Assembly: GCA_963970005.1 (NCBI GenBank) | Contig: CAXAMN010021284.1 | Location: forward strand, 300,549 to 364,548 | From: Durusdinium trenchii | Lineage: Eukaryota; Sar; Dinophyceae; Suessiales; Symbiodiniaceae | DNA: 64,000 nt | Reading direction: 5' to 3' | Part shown: positions 9,831 through 19,423 of the stretch, in pieces | Position numbering within the stretch: position 1 is the stretch's first letter | Layout of the letters: each line of letters starts with the position of its first letter | The notes under the pieces: generated by a model | Databases searched by the model: none | The model's input: the letters and a program-made list of their open reading frames with translations, nothing else | Told to the model about the DNA's origin: nothing | Program-made: the position numbers and the translations under genes

Positions 9831-9848
9831 AGCGTCCCGAAGGCCGCT
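9831..9848 (-). other. UUCG-type hairpin, copy 6
   Basis: Minus-strand AGCGGCCTTCGGGACGCT, identical to copy 1. It lies 66 bp past the stop of unit A, after GGTGAAAACAAATA. As in most copies it is followed by CAG. Confidence 0.75.
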
Positions 9849-9913
9849 TATTTGTTTTCACCAGGCAGGCCAAAGGCAAGGTAGAAGCAAGGTTCATCCC
9901 TCTTCTTTCAGAA

Positions 9914-11308
9914 CTACCACCACTCATTGCGGTATCTGAAGCACGATGGCGTACAGCCTGGCTTGTATCTGCATTTGGGGCATGCTGAAGGATACCGTTT
10001 CAAAGCATCTTGAGGTTTGGCACTGGGCCGCTTCATGGCAGCAGCAGGTCGCTTCATGGTAGTAGAACCAACAGGCTTTTTTGGCTTGGCCTTTGAGGCA
10101 GCCTTTGCTTTTGGTTTGGCTTTTGGCTTCGGTTTTCCTTTGGCCTTAGCCTTGGGTGTTGAACCCTTGCTCTCATTGAGCTTTTCACGAAAAACTTCCG
10201 CCATTTTGTCCACACCTGACTCCCTTTTTCCAAGCGCCCTGGGAACCTTCACTTCAGCCTCTGCAGCCTGTGCAGGAGGCTGCAACTGCTAGGCTGCAGG
10301 TTGTGACATTGGCTGCATTGTGTTTGCAGGCTCTGCAAGAGGCTGCAACTGCTGGACAGCAGGTTGCTGCGAAGCAGGTTGTGAAGTTGGCTGCATTGCT
10401 GGCTGTGAAGCTTGCTTCTCAGGCTGGCATGCAGGCCCATTGGCCAAAGCAAGCATTCCTGTGCCAACACTTGGCACTTGGCCTAAATCCTGTACACGAC
10501 GGGGCTCTGGGTGGAAGATCTGCAAGTTGCGCAAACCATTTCCAAATGACATGTTCTGAATCCCCACTTGCTGTGACACTGGTGGAGTTGCAACCATTGG
10601 ACTCACCCTCTCTCGAATCGAACTTTGGATCATGTGCAGGATTTGCATATCCATTTGAGGATCTGCTCTGGCCTCCTGAGCGAAGGCACGATCTTGCCAT
10701 TCCTTGGAGAGCTCGTTCGGGTTCAAGGGCAGGTCAACCACGTATGAACATCCAGGACTTTGATCACTCACGCACGATAGCAACTTTTTCAATTGCGCTT
10801 TCACCTGGATGTACAACTGGTGCTTCTGAACATCATCAAAGTTGCGGTGTTGGTGCCAAAGAAGAACCGCTGTGATCATGGAGCATGTTTTCTCGCTGGG
10901 AAGTCGAAGGCCCAAATTAGCAAGGTGCTTTGCAAGCATTGCTATCAAAACTGCTGGCGCATGTTGACCAGAAAGCAAAGCGAGCCAAATGGACTGTGTC
11001 AAATACATGGGAAAATTCACATAGTTTTGTAGAGGTCTTCTGCCCTTGGCTTTCACTTGATAATCCGTCCACGGCATCCTTGCAATCCTCACAACCAAGG
11101 CGCTCACCTCCTCAATGTTCAGGTTGGGCATTCCGTTGATCTTCGATCTGCAAAGCTCGAACTGCTTCTCCCGGATAGAATCATACCCACTATGATTCTG
11201 CATCGCCTTCAAGAAGCCATCCACTGCTCCCAAGTGTTGCAGCAGCATTGCGGAGCCCAGGAATGCTTGACAAGCAATGTTTTTACACAATGTTCTTTTA
11301 GATTCCAT
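9914..11308 (-). pseudogene. Unit A: Gln-rich, Lys-rich protein with Cys tail and one in-frame TAG
   Basis: The best start is the ATG at 11306-11308 (MESKRTLCKNIACQAFLGSA). The frame is open further upstream to 11488, but that part reads like leader. The N-terminal ~200 residues are a globular-looking domain (GLRLPSEKTCSMITAVLLWH). A QPA/QPT-rich low-complexity zone follows, interrupted by a single TAG at 10289-10291. The same frame continues open through KGKPKPKAKPKAKAASKAK and KRPAAAMKRPSA to CPKCRYKPGCTPSC and a stop at 9914. The repeat context suggests CAG mutated to TAG. Cys-rich tails after KRPA repeats are, from memory, common in dinoflagellate hypothetical proteins. Function unknown. 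Confidence 0.6.
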
Positions 11309-11555
11309 CTGTGCAGTGTTTGGTGCCCTCAGTTTGTGTTTGTGTGTGTGGGTGGGCCTGCCGTGTGTTTGATTGAAGATCAAACTGGTTTCCCCGAACA
11401 AAACCCTTTGAGCAGGCAAAACGCATGCAACAAGACGTGCATTGAACAACATCTTCAACAAATGAGCCCTTGTTCGCCTTGTTTTCAAAAACTAACACCT
11501 TCAAGCTGCTGTGTTTACTGTTGCGCTTTGCTTCTGTGGTTTCAAAGGCCACCAG

Positions 11556-11814
11556 AAATAAGTAAAAATAAGTAGAAATAGGTAAAAACATAAGTAGAAA
11601 TAAGTAGAAATAAGTACGTTGGTAAAAGTTAACTATTTCTACTTATTTTGGATAAGTTAGATCAAGTAGCATTGGTGCAGATCTTGCACTTATGGAACTT
11701 ATGATTTAATAAGTTGAACTTAAGAACTTGTACTGCAACTTATAGTACTTGTAGTTGTACTTAAAGTTTCTTAATGTACATCAAGTAAGTACAAAAGGAA
11801 GTAGTCAGGAAGTA
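11556..11814. repeat. Right boundary zone (AAGT/ACTT-rich)
   Basis: It contains ATAAGTAGAA units (27-nt match to the left zone at 11590-11616), several further AAGTA words, a hairpin AACTTAT-gattta-ATAAGTT at 11696-11715, and AGTCAGGAAGTA at 11803-11814, the complement of the left 12-mer. Confidence 0.75.
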
Positions 11815-12050
11815 CAGAGTTTGGCAGAGCGGTAATTGACCAACATCGTCGAAGTTTGCTGGACACACATACAATCTGGGAACGTTTGTGGACGTTCGAT
11901 GGAGCGGTCTCCCAGAAAACACAGCCCAGAAGCTTTCCAACCTTTTCAAATTTTGTTGAATCCCTAGACTTCCAAGACTATTAAAAAATATCTAACTAAT
12001 ATCGTATAAGCCATGTTTGCTGACCCTCCCTCTCCATACACACCATCCAT

Positions 12051-12281
12051 TTGTCCGTGAAAACAACTTCAACGCGCCGGGCGCGCTTGGAGGCAGGCCC
12101 TTGTTTTTTCTGGGCGAGGACTCGAACGGACAAGATTCCCCGCCGATCTGCCAGCCAGGAGCCCGAAAGCGAGGTGGCTCGAGCAACCAGAGCAAAGCTC
12201 GACCGCAAGAACGAACGCCTCCGTAAAACAGCACGGGCAGCGAAGCGTGGCGCCCCCAAGCTGGAGGCAACAGAGAGATGA
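12051..12281 (+). CDS. Possible short basic ORF, unrecognised
   Basis: The frame reads EPESEVARATRAKLDRKNER and LRKTARAAKRGAPKLEATER before a TGA. Codons are GC-rich and the protein is helical, Arg/Lys/Ala-rich, like the remnant at 2.8-3.1 kb. The first 30 codons are less convincing, so an exon border is likely near 12,090. No partner exons were identified. Confidence 0.4.
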   Translation: MSVKTTSTRRARLEAGPCFFWARTRTDKIPRRSASQEPESEVARATRAKLDRKNERLRKTARAAKRGAPKLEATER

Positions 12282-12399
12282 GCTACCGTGACAAACACAC
12301 CCGGGCGCCGAGGCGTGTGGGCAAAGTCGACGGCTTCTTCTGCGGCGATCACCAAGTCTTATGCACTTGCAGCTAGCTCTATATCAGCACACAACACAG

Positions 12400-12745
12400 C
12401 ACCACATGACCACAAACACAACCACAAACACACAATCACACACAACCACACACACAACCACAAGCACGCAATCACAAACACCCATTCACAAACACAACCA
12501 CAACCACACAATCACAAACACACAGCCGCAAACGCACAATCAGAAACACACAGCCACAAAGGCAACCGCAAACACGCAATCACAAGCACAATCAAAAACA
12601 CAGCCACACACACAACAATTGGAGACCCTGGCGACAGGGTAGCACTTTACCCTGGCGACACCTCGACGCGAACTCCTTAACATTAGAAAATAGCAATCCC
12701 AAAAACGAGGGCCCACAAGCAAAATCCAAAACCACAAAGCCCACG
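12400..12745 (+). repeat. Minisatellite-headed dispersed repeat, copy a
   Basis: An array of ACAACCACAAACACA-like words (12,412-12,620) is followed by a unique tail: GGAGACCCTGGCGACA, a second ACCCTGGCGACACC, then CGACGCGAACTCC and CCCACAAGCAAAATC. The tail and array recur in reverse orientation at 61.74-62.22 kb, so array plus tail is one mobile or dispersed unit. Open frames here (Thr/His-rich) are artefacts. Confidence 0.8.
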
Positions 12746-12789
12746 ACCATGGCAACACGCTCCTCACCACGCATGAAAACTAGGTTTCC

Positions 12790-13750
12790 TTTCATCGAAT
12801 TCCACTTAAACTTTTCTATTTCGATTCTAGTTCAATGTAATGCAATTTTGCTTTGATTGTAGCTTAACGCTAATTCAATGTAAATTCGATTTTGATGCGA
12901 ATTTAAACCGGACAGTTCTCATATATTTCTAATGTAAGCCGAGTTCAACTCTAATTCAAGTCTAATCTAAGTATTTTACAAGGTATTTTTTACAAGGTTT
13001 GACTTCAAATTAACAGAAGGTAAGAAGATAAGTTCAATTCAAATGTAGTTCTAACTTGAATCCAAAAGAACTTTAATTCAATATACAATATTGCAATATG
13101 TTTCTAATTCATTGTTTTTAGACTTTCTTTCTAATTCAAATATTTACTTCTTTTCACTTGTAATTCAGGTTCAGCCCATCGTAATTTCGTTCCTATTTGA
13201 TCGTAGTTCAACTCGAATGTAACTCATTTAGTTTTGACTTTACTTCTATTTAAACTTTAACTCAGCGTTATTTTGAACCAATGTGTTTATATTCTAGGTT
13301 AATCATGCTTTATTCTCAGTTGTGTCTGATTCCTGTCTAATGCAGTTCTATTTCAATGCAGGTTTCGATTCAATGCAAATTGAACTCCATTCAAGTCTAA
13401 TTTCATTCTAGAGAGCGGGTGTTGCCGGTGGTGTGATTTTAAGCAAACAAGTGCTTCCAAATTGAAAACTATATGTAGATTTTGTTTTTGAAAAGCGACG
13501 CCCGCCCTCTAGAATTTAATTTGAATTGCATAAAGCACGACATGGGAATTATGTAGTTAATTATAGTTGAGCGGCGGAAGAACTAGCTAAAACTAATAAG
13601 TTTAAATTGAATTAGACGTAGATTTGCATTGAAATCAAATTAGAGTTGATTTTATTGGACACAAATTTAACTACAATAGAACTTTAGAGATTTGAATTTT
13701 GAAGTCAATTAGAACTGAATTGGTATTAGGTCATTTAAGATTTGCCATCC
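12790..13750. repeat. AT-rich foldback element
   Basis: Left half (12,800-13,400) is made of degenerate TCTAATTCAATGTAA words. The right half (13,510-13,735) has the complementary TTGAATTAGA / TTGCATTGAAATC words. At the centre, TCTAGAGAGCGGGTGTTGC (13,407-13,425) and GCGACGCCCGCCCTCTAGA (13,495-13,513) are inverted copies matching at 15 of 19 bases, around a 69-bp core. No ORF. This is the shape of a foldback or MITE-like element. Confidence 0.6.
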
Positions 13751-14069
13751 TTTGCCTTCTGACCCTGATGTGCTTACTAAATTGCATTCAATATGAAGGA
13801 ACACAATTTACAAGATGACTGTAACAGCAAGAAATATGGTTTTGCATGGGGGTTGCATGGAATTATACAGACTACATCCAAGAGTTTCTTTGTAAACACC
13901 TGACCTTGTGGATTTATGACACCGTTTAGTACATAGTTGAATGACACAAAATATGCTTACCAGTGCAATTTGTTCACATCTGGGATCATTTCATTCTACC
14001 GCTCACAACAGGCACTTCTCCATATTTTGTAATACTTTTGGTTCGTTAAAATACCAGGTCATGATCCCC

Positions 14070-14319
14070 TCACCCCAGACTTTCCTGTGTTCGACGAGGT
14101 TTTGAGCGAATTCCGTCCGACATGCTTCCAACATTGCTGTCCTACATCGACCAAGGCCTCCTTGCTGCGACATCGATTCGGCCTCGCGAGCCCGAAGTGG
14201 AGGAAACCTCAGAAGAGAAGAAACCTGAAGTGAAGGTTCAGCAATGTGACCTGGCGAAGAGATATTCCCAATGTGACCTGGTTCAGCATATCAGTTGGAC
14301 CCCAACTGAAGGCTTTTGA
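14070..14319 (+). CDS. Exon-like ORF, Glu/Lys-rich
   Basis: ATG at 14,122 opens MLPTLLSYIDQGLLAATSIR then PREPEVEETSEEKKPEVKVQ and a short tail containing two near-identical CDLxxRYS/CDLVQH segments, stopping at 14,319. Codons are GC3-biased. The same frame is open upstream to about 14,075. It might be a first exon or a short gene. Product unknown. Confidence 0.45.
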
Positions 14320-15010
14320 CCCTGCGAAAAACGCAGGGGTTTGGACCCTCAAAATCATCACTGAGGCTGAGGGTGTTTGAATGTTTTTGATTTTTAGGGC
14401 GGTTATAGGTCTGGTTGGCAGGAAGTATATTTGCCGGTCCGGAGAATGGTTGGATTCCCGCTGCAATGGTCAATGTGAAGCGATGTACATAGGGCAGTGT
14501 CCAAGCAGGGAGACACTACGGCCCTTTTGTTCGATTGGAAAGCGATGGAAAAGGACAAATCCAACGAAGCAACCCTTTCCCAAAGAATCCTAATAAAGTA
14601 TATATACCTGGCCTCATTGAAGCTCTGCGGTATATGCACCACTACCGGGTTTTCTGGGTTTCCCATTGGTGACAGGGAGAGGTGGTGATTAAGCATGCCT
14701 GGGTGCGTGTCGGGCGGGCATCGGAGGCCAAATCTATGTGGGGTTTCCAAAGGTGTCCAAAAAAATCGCAATCTGATGCGGAACACCCTGTACTGAGAAA
14801 CATCCAGGGTCATCAGGGTCATCTCAGACTCAGCCGCCTGAGAGTATTGCCCAGGAGAAAACACTCCCAAGGTTGGAAAAGGCTTCCAACTAGCATTGCT
14901 TCGGTTGGTGCTTGGATGTTTTCGGGGTCGAAGTAGCGGCGCTGAGGATCTAGGGAACCCTAAGGGTTGGAGCTCTTTTCAGCCAAACGAGTTCCTCACG
15001 ACGCTTCTAT
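14320..15010. other. Intervening DNA, no clear gene
   Basis: Several 60-150-codon frames overlap on both strands, none with a convincing codon pattern. Looks like intron or intergenic sequence with PPT/AG-like borders. Confidence 0.4.
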
Positions 15011-15012
15011 CA

Positions 15013-15094
15013 TACTAGCGATGGACTCCAACCTACTAGCGATGGCTCCAACCTACTAGCGATGGCCTCCAACCTAATAGCGATGGCCTCCAAA
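15013..15094. repeat. ~21-bp tandem repeat, 4 units
   Basis: Four consecutive units of TACTAGCGATGGCCTCCAAC with one-base differences. Confidence 0.85.
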
Positions 15095-15427
15095 CTTGCA
15101 GGGATCTCCATGGCGTTTTGGGGGGTATCCACTGACATACAGTGGTTTCAGAGTAGATGGCACAGTCCCCAAAAGGCGCAAAAGGTGGTTTACCATCATC
15201 AGAGAAACATTTGCGGGTTAGTGCCATCTACTGCGAATCCACTATAGAGGTGTGTGTTCGGTGAGTAAACACATGACATCGAAGAGATATCCTGTGTTCT
15301 ACCTCTACCGGGCGAGCAAGGACAAAAATTAGAAGCCACCGGAAACCACGACGATCCAGGAGGATCGAAAAGAATTTTCCCATGCATTTTGCGGATCCAG
15401 GGTATAAACATGTGTAGCAAATTGCTT

Positions 15428-15560
15428 GCCAGCACTCCCAGCTACAACAGAATTGCCTCCCTCTTTCAACGACCAAAAGGAATTAGCTGCGAGAGGTTGA
15501 AGGACAACGACCAACGCCCCCACCGGAGTCGGCCTGGAGTCGATCGTCGGAACCATGTCA
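15428..15560 (+). CDS. Exon-like segment
   Basis: The frame ASTPSYNRIASLFQRPKGIS followed by CERLKDNDQRPHRSRPGVDR is open with reasonable codon bias. Downstream translation becomes repetitive (ATGTCATG words). No homologue recognised. Confidence 0.35.
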
Positions 15561-15694
15561 TGTCCGGTCTTACCATTTTCATGGGGTCATGTCACTCATG
15601 TCATGTCCCGTGTTCTAAGGTAAGAACTGGAGGGTCCCATCTAGCCATCTCCAAAAACCATCTCTAAACCTTAAATTGCTGGCAGAAAGGACAT

Positions 15695-15940
15695 TCAGTG
15701 ACTCATCTCCAAGTGGGAACCTTCCAAGGGCACCCACCGACCCAGATCTTTGCAGATCGCTGTTGTAAAGAGTTCTAGCTGTTGAACCTGAAGGTCCTTT
15801 CCTTCAAGGTCTAAAGCTGGTCCTTCAGCAGCTTCGAGTGCCTTTACAACTCGCGCTGCATGAAGGCCAGCGACGTCCGACACATCCGACCCGTCCGCCG
15901 CACGGCACGGCGCGCCCAGAAAAGCAGGTTCTGGTGTCAT
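15695..15940 (-). CDS. Short ORF, soluble helical protein
   Basis: An 81-codon frame from ATG (15,938-15,940) to TGA reads MTPEPAFLGAPCRAADGSDV, then VAGLHAARVVKALEAAEGPA and LEGKDLQVQQLELFTTAICK. Composition and codon use are strongly protein-like and the minus-strand reading is the best of the six. No family recognised. It could be a complete small gene or a 5' exon: the stop may be bypassed if an exon ends before 15,695. Confidence 0.5.
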   Translation of the reverse strand: MTPEPAFLGAPCRAADGSDVSDVAGLHAARVVKALEAAEGPALDLEGKDLQVQQLELFTTAICKDLGRWVPLEGSHLEMSH

Positions 15941-16012
15941 CTTTTCAGTCTTTCAGGTAGCTTTTCTCGATATAGAGGTTGGTGTTGATAAAAGTTGATC
16001 GATTTGATGATT

Positions 16013-16070
16013 TACTAGCATCCTCCAGTCCAACAATCCTCTCTATGAGACCTGTTGGATGATGCTAGTA
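16013..16070. repeat. Hairpin-forming inverted repeat
   Basis: TACTAGCATC (16,013-16,022) pairs with GATGCTAGTA (16,061-16,070). Inside these, CCAACA (16,030-16,035) pairs with TGTTGG (16,053-16,058). An 18-nt apical loop remains. Confidence 0.7.
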
Positions 16071-16404
16071 CTTGAGGCTTGAGTCCACTTGAGGCGTCAA
16101 TTACGGGGATTTCTCGTGCACAGATCTAATCCGATCTGCAGTCTCAGAATCAGAAGGGATGAAAGGACCAAAGTTGGATACATCGAGATCGCCTCGCTTG
16201 TTCAATGCACTCGAACCGTAACCCTCAAATGTCCATCAAACCTCTTTGTGGTCTCCTTAGTTGCACGCCGCCCGCACACCGTTTTAGAAAAGTGCATAAA
16301 AGGAGAAAACACCTTATAGCTACAGCATCGCTAGCATAAAACCCAATGGACTTGTTTTGGAGGACGCTTGACCCTCAGTCAGAGCAACGCCCCTGAATTC
16401 TTGG

Positions 16405-16640
16405 TTGGCTTTTGGAGTTGCCAAAAAAGCAAGTCATGCTGGCGCCTTTTCCGTCGAGTTCATCGCAGTTCCGGGCAGAGGACGACCCACGGAGCAGATC
16501 GACCGCGCATGCCGCCAGGCGCCGATGGGCAACTGCTGCAGCAACGAATCCAGCAGATTTGGCAGCTGCTGGCAGGCGGTTTGGTTTGTTGGCAGGCGGT
16601 CACTTGGGTGGCCAAGAACAGAATTACACCACCGTAGACC
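16405..16640 (+). CDS. Gene fragment of uncertain frame
   Basis: Two plus-strand frames are both open and plausible: GRGRPTEQIDRACRQAPMGN in one, GQLLQQRIQQIWQLLAGGLV in the other. The segment abuts dispersed-repeat copy 2, as the ORF at 1.46-1.95 kb abuts copy 1. The function is unknown. Confidence 0.3.
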
Positions 16641-17640
16641 CCAAACTGTTTGTGTTTTTTCAAAACCGAAACTAGAGCTTGCGACGTCCAGAGCTGGGAG
16701 ACAAAGGATTGCAAGGCAGAGGCGGCCACAGCAGCCCGGAGCTGGGAGACAAATGTAAAGGATTGCAAGGCAGAGACGGACACAGCAGCACAGTGCGGGG
16801 GGACACATCTTAAGAAAGAATTGAGAAGCCCTAACAGTGAACATGAGGCTGGTCATGCTGCCCAATCAACTGGGAGCTGATCACGTGAGGACAAGAAATA
16901 AAAGCATGAGGAGCGAAGGATGTGACATGAAATTGAATTTTGGTGCCTGACGTATGCCCTCCGCTGCCACGCCGCCGAAATCCAATCCAGTCATTCATCC
17001 AACGCTTGCCCGAAAAGGAAAACAAATCTGAGAGAGTTACACAATGTGGCAGGAATGCAATCCCGGAGACAGTCACGCACCCCTTTCAAAGGAGCAAGAA
17101 CCTTTCACAGGTGAACCTGTTCCAGCGGACAGGGCAGAAAACCGCCGTGCAGGCACCAAACCTGAAAAACAAAAAGAAAGAAATCACATGGGAGACAAAT
17201 GAATAGAAATGCTACATGGCCAGGGAAAAGGGCGGCAGCGCCAGTGACAGACCCGGGAAACAAATTAATAGAAATGCTGCATGGCCAGCAGAAAAGGGCG
17301 GACACCAGCAGTGACAGACCTGGAAAAAATGAAAATAGAAGTGTTGCATCGCCAGCGGAAAAGGGCGGACACCAACAGTGACAGACCTGGGAGACTAATG
17401 AATAGAAATGCTGCATGGCCGACGGAAAAGGGCGGACACCAGCAGTGACAGACCTGGGAGACGAATGAATAGAAATGCTGCATTGCCTGCAGAAAAGGGC
17501 GGACACCAGCAGTGACAGACCTGGGAGACAAATGAAGAAACGCTACATGGCCAACGGACAAGGGCGGACATAGGAACCCGACCACACAAGCACCCAGCCT
17601 AGCCTGGGAGACAAATGAAAAAAGAACTGGGAGACAAATG
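16618..17640. repeat. Dispersed repeat, copy 2, with 67-bp tandem units
   Basis: 16,640-16,800 matches copy 1 (GAGCTGGGAGACAAA units). From about 17,190 to 17,540 five units of 66-68 bp each end in CAGTGACAGACCTGGGAGAC and contain GAAATGCTGCATGGCC and AAGGGCGGACACCAGCAG. Copy 1 has only one such unit (2600-2670), so the array expanded here. Minus-strand open frames are repeat-derived. Confidence 0.85.
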
Positions 17641-18255
17641 AAAGGAAGTGGGAGACAAGCCGGCCGGGAACCCGACCAGCGGATTGGCTTCAAGACAAGA
17701 CGTGGAGACATGTCGAGACACCCAGGTAAAACCGACGGAGCGTTACGACCGAAGGCTTGGAAAAAGCAGCCGATTCGGAGGATACTGTACCCCATGTAGC
17801 ATATATATATATATACATAGGCAAAATAAACGATCACCTGATTCACCAAAGCAGGCAAAAGAGTATTGGCGAAGATGAACACGCTTCACAGTGATGTTGA
17901 CTTTGATCGATTCGATTGATCGATTGAATTAAGCGGTCTTTCTTCATTCTTGCAACATATTGCATCATTTTGCCATTGCTTTTTGGGCACTGTCGTCCGA
18001 GACTGGGGAAGGTTGCCACACTTTTGCCAGGGTTCTCCAAAACCGAATCAGCAAATAAAAGGATCATACAGGAATCGCACATTTAATTTTGAAACCCCAG
18101 ATGTAAGACACTGCAAAACCATTCTGGCAGGGGGTTATTGATCATTAGTCAACATTTGGAGTGTGTGAATGTTTGCTGTCCTGCTGCTCAAGCCGCCTTG
18201 GCCAACGTTCTGTTTCAGCGGGGTTCCGTCTCCTGTGAGTGTCGCAGTGGTGTCC

Positions 18256-18366
18256 CACACACACAAACACACACACACACTTAGATTGACGCTCGCAAGA
18301 GCTAAATCAGTTAAGGCAATCCACTCTAGTGAGTACAATACAGGTGGACACACACAAAAAGCCGTC
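18256..18366 (+). repeat. (CA)n-bounded module
   Basis: Between two CACACACA tracts lies CACTTAGATTG, then CTCGCAAGAGCTAAATCAG and CTAGTGAGTACAATACAGG. The same ~60-bp sequence recurs at 19,156-19,220 (CACTTAGATTGATGCTCGCA). The 3' border GGTGGACACACAC is the same as that of modules in the 46-50 kb region. Confidence 0.7.
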
Positions 18367-18399
18367 AATTCGGTGCACGGTCGTGAAATCGTCACGTGT

Positions 18400-18945
18400 C
18401 GACTGATGATTACTAAGCTGCATGAATATGTGAATACTTAGCCGCATTGGGGGGTGAAAGGAGTGCGTTGACTAAACGAGCTTGGATGTCCACCTAAAAA
18501 GCCTGAGAGAAAGAACAAGACAAACGAAAAGGCAAGAAAAGAAGAGAAAGGTGCAAGGGGGTGCCGGGGTGTGGGCGGGGTGTGCATTGACTATACGAGC
18601 CTAAACGCCGGCCTAACAAGCCTGAAGGAAAGCCCGGACAAACGAAAAAAGGAAAGAACCGGTGCAGGGGGTGCAGGGTAGGGTTGGGGTGGAGGGCCTG
18701 GCGAATTCTTATGCATTGGTCATGCACTGGCCCGAAGGCACTGGCAAAAGAAGCCGTCATCGGCGCTCAAAAACCTCATTTAGACTCAAAAGCCTCTAGA
18801 AAACGAAATAAACACCCGGAAAACGAAGAGCAACAGCAGGAAAGAAAAACCAAAAGGACATGTGAATACTTAGCTGCATGAGAATACTTAGCCGCATGAA
18901 CATGTGAATACTTAACCGCATGAGAACACTTAGCCGCATGAGGAA
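18400..18945. repeat. GAATACTTAGCCGCATGA repeats and related words
   Basis: GTGAATACTTAGCCGCATGA-type units occur near 18,430 and as a run of four at about 18,860-18,942. Between them, two versions of GACTAAACGAGC..GCCT..AAAGAACAAGACAAACGAAAA are found (18,466 and 18,590). The core GAATACTTAGC is shared with the 122-bp repeats at 48-50 kb. Confidence 0.65.
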
Positions 18946-19330
18946 ATTCCGTGCTGGATTTGATCTCAGTAAGCCCTGCGGCGTGTGATCAGCTTTTTTG
19001 AGCGAAACAGTGGATCAGGGGGGTTACGAGGAAAGGATCAGGTACAGCACGAGGGATCAGGAAAGATCACCCTTGAGGGTATGTGCACATGCTGCGCCTC
19101 TGGCTGGGGATCACACCACAGACCTCAGTGGGACCCTTGGCGATACACACTTAATCACACTTAGATTGATGCTCGCAAGAGGTAAATTAGTTAAGGCAAT
19201 CCATTCTAGTGAGTACAATACCGATCTAGAGCGCTGGAACCGGAACCTGAACCTGTCCACGGCCATGTGCAGAATGAGAAGGTCAGCCTAAACAGTATGG
19301 TTTAAACCACTGCACTGAGGAAACATCTGG

Positions 19331-19423
19331 AGGTATGTGACTCTGGCGTCCCAGAGTCATTTCACAACACGATGGAAGGGTCTTCGTTGGGCAATGCCTT
19401 CCAAAGTGTTCATTGCCCCCTGC
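19331..19423 (+). other. Interleaved-pairing element, type I
   Basis: AGGTATGT (19,331) leads into a perfect 8-bp hairpin GACTCTGG-cgtc-CCAGAGTC (19,339-19,358). A = AACACGATGGAAGG (19,366-19,379), then TTCGTT. B = GGGCAATG (19,389-19,396), A' = 19,397-19,410, B' = CATTGCCC (19,411-19,418), and the end is CCTGC. A pairs with A' at 12 of 14 positions, B with B' at 8 of 8. TACTAAC and a (CA)n tract (19,483) follow. Confidence 0.7.

Larger units (their letters stand above)
3180..11814 (-). mobile_element. Candidate multi-gene mobile element (~8.6 kb)
   Basis: Six minus-strand coding units lie between two matching boundary zones. Both zones contain the same 27-nt stretch of ATAAGTAGAA units (3288-3314 and 11590-11616, direct) and a hairpin with arms AACTTAT/ATAAGTT (3237-3253 and 11696-11715). 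They also share an inverted 12-mer, TACTTCCTGACT at 3180-3191 and its complement at 11803-11814. The zones are not long perfect terminal inverted repeats, and I see no clear target-site duplication. One unit resembles a transposase, others are unknown. The element idea is inference from gene content and boundary symmetry; a cluster of retroposed or duplicated genes inside a repeat island is the alternative. Confidence 0.45.
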
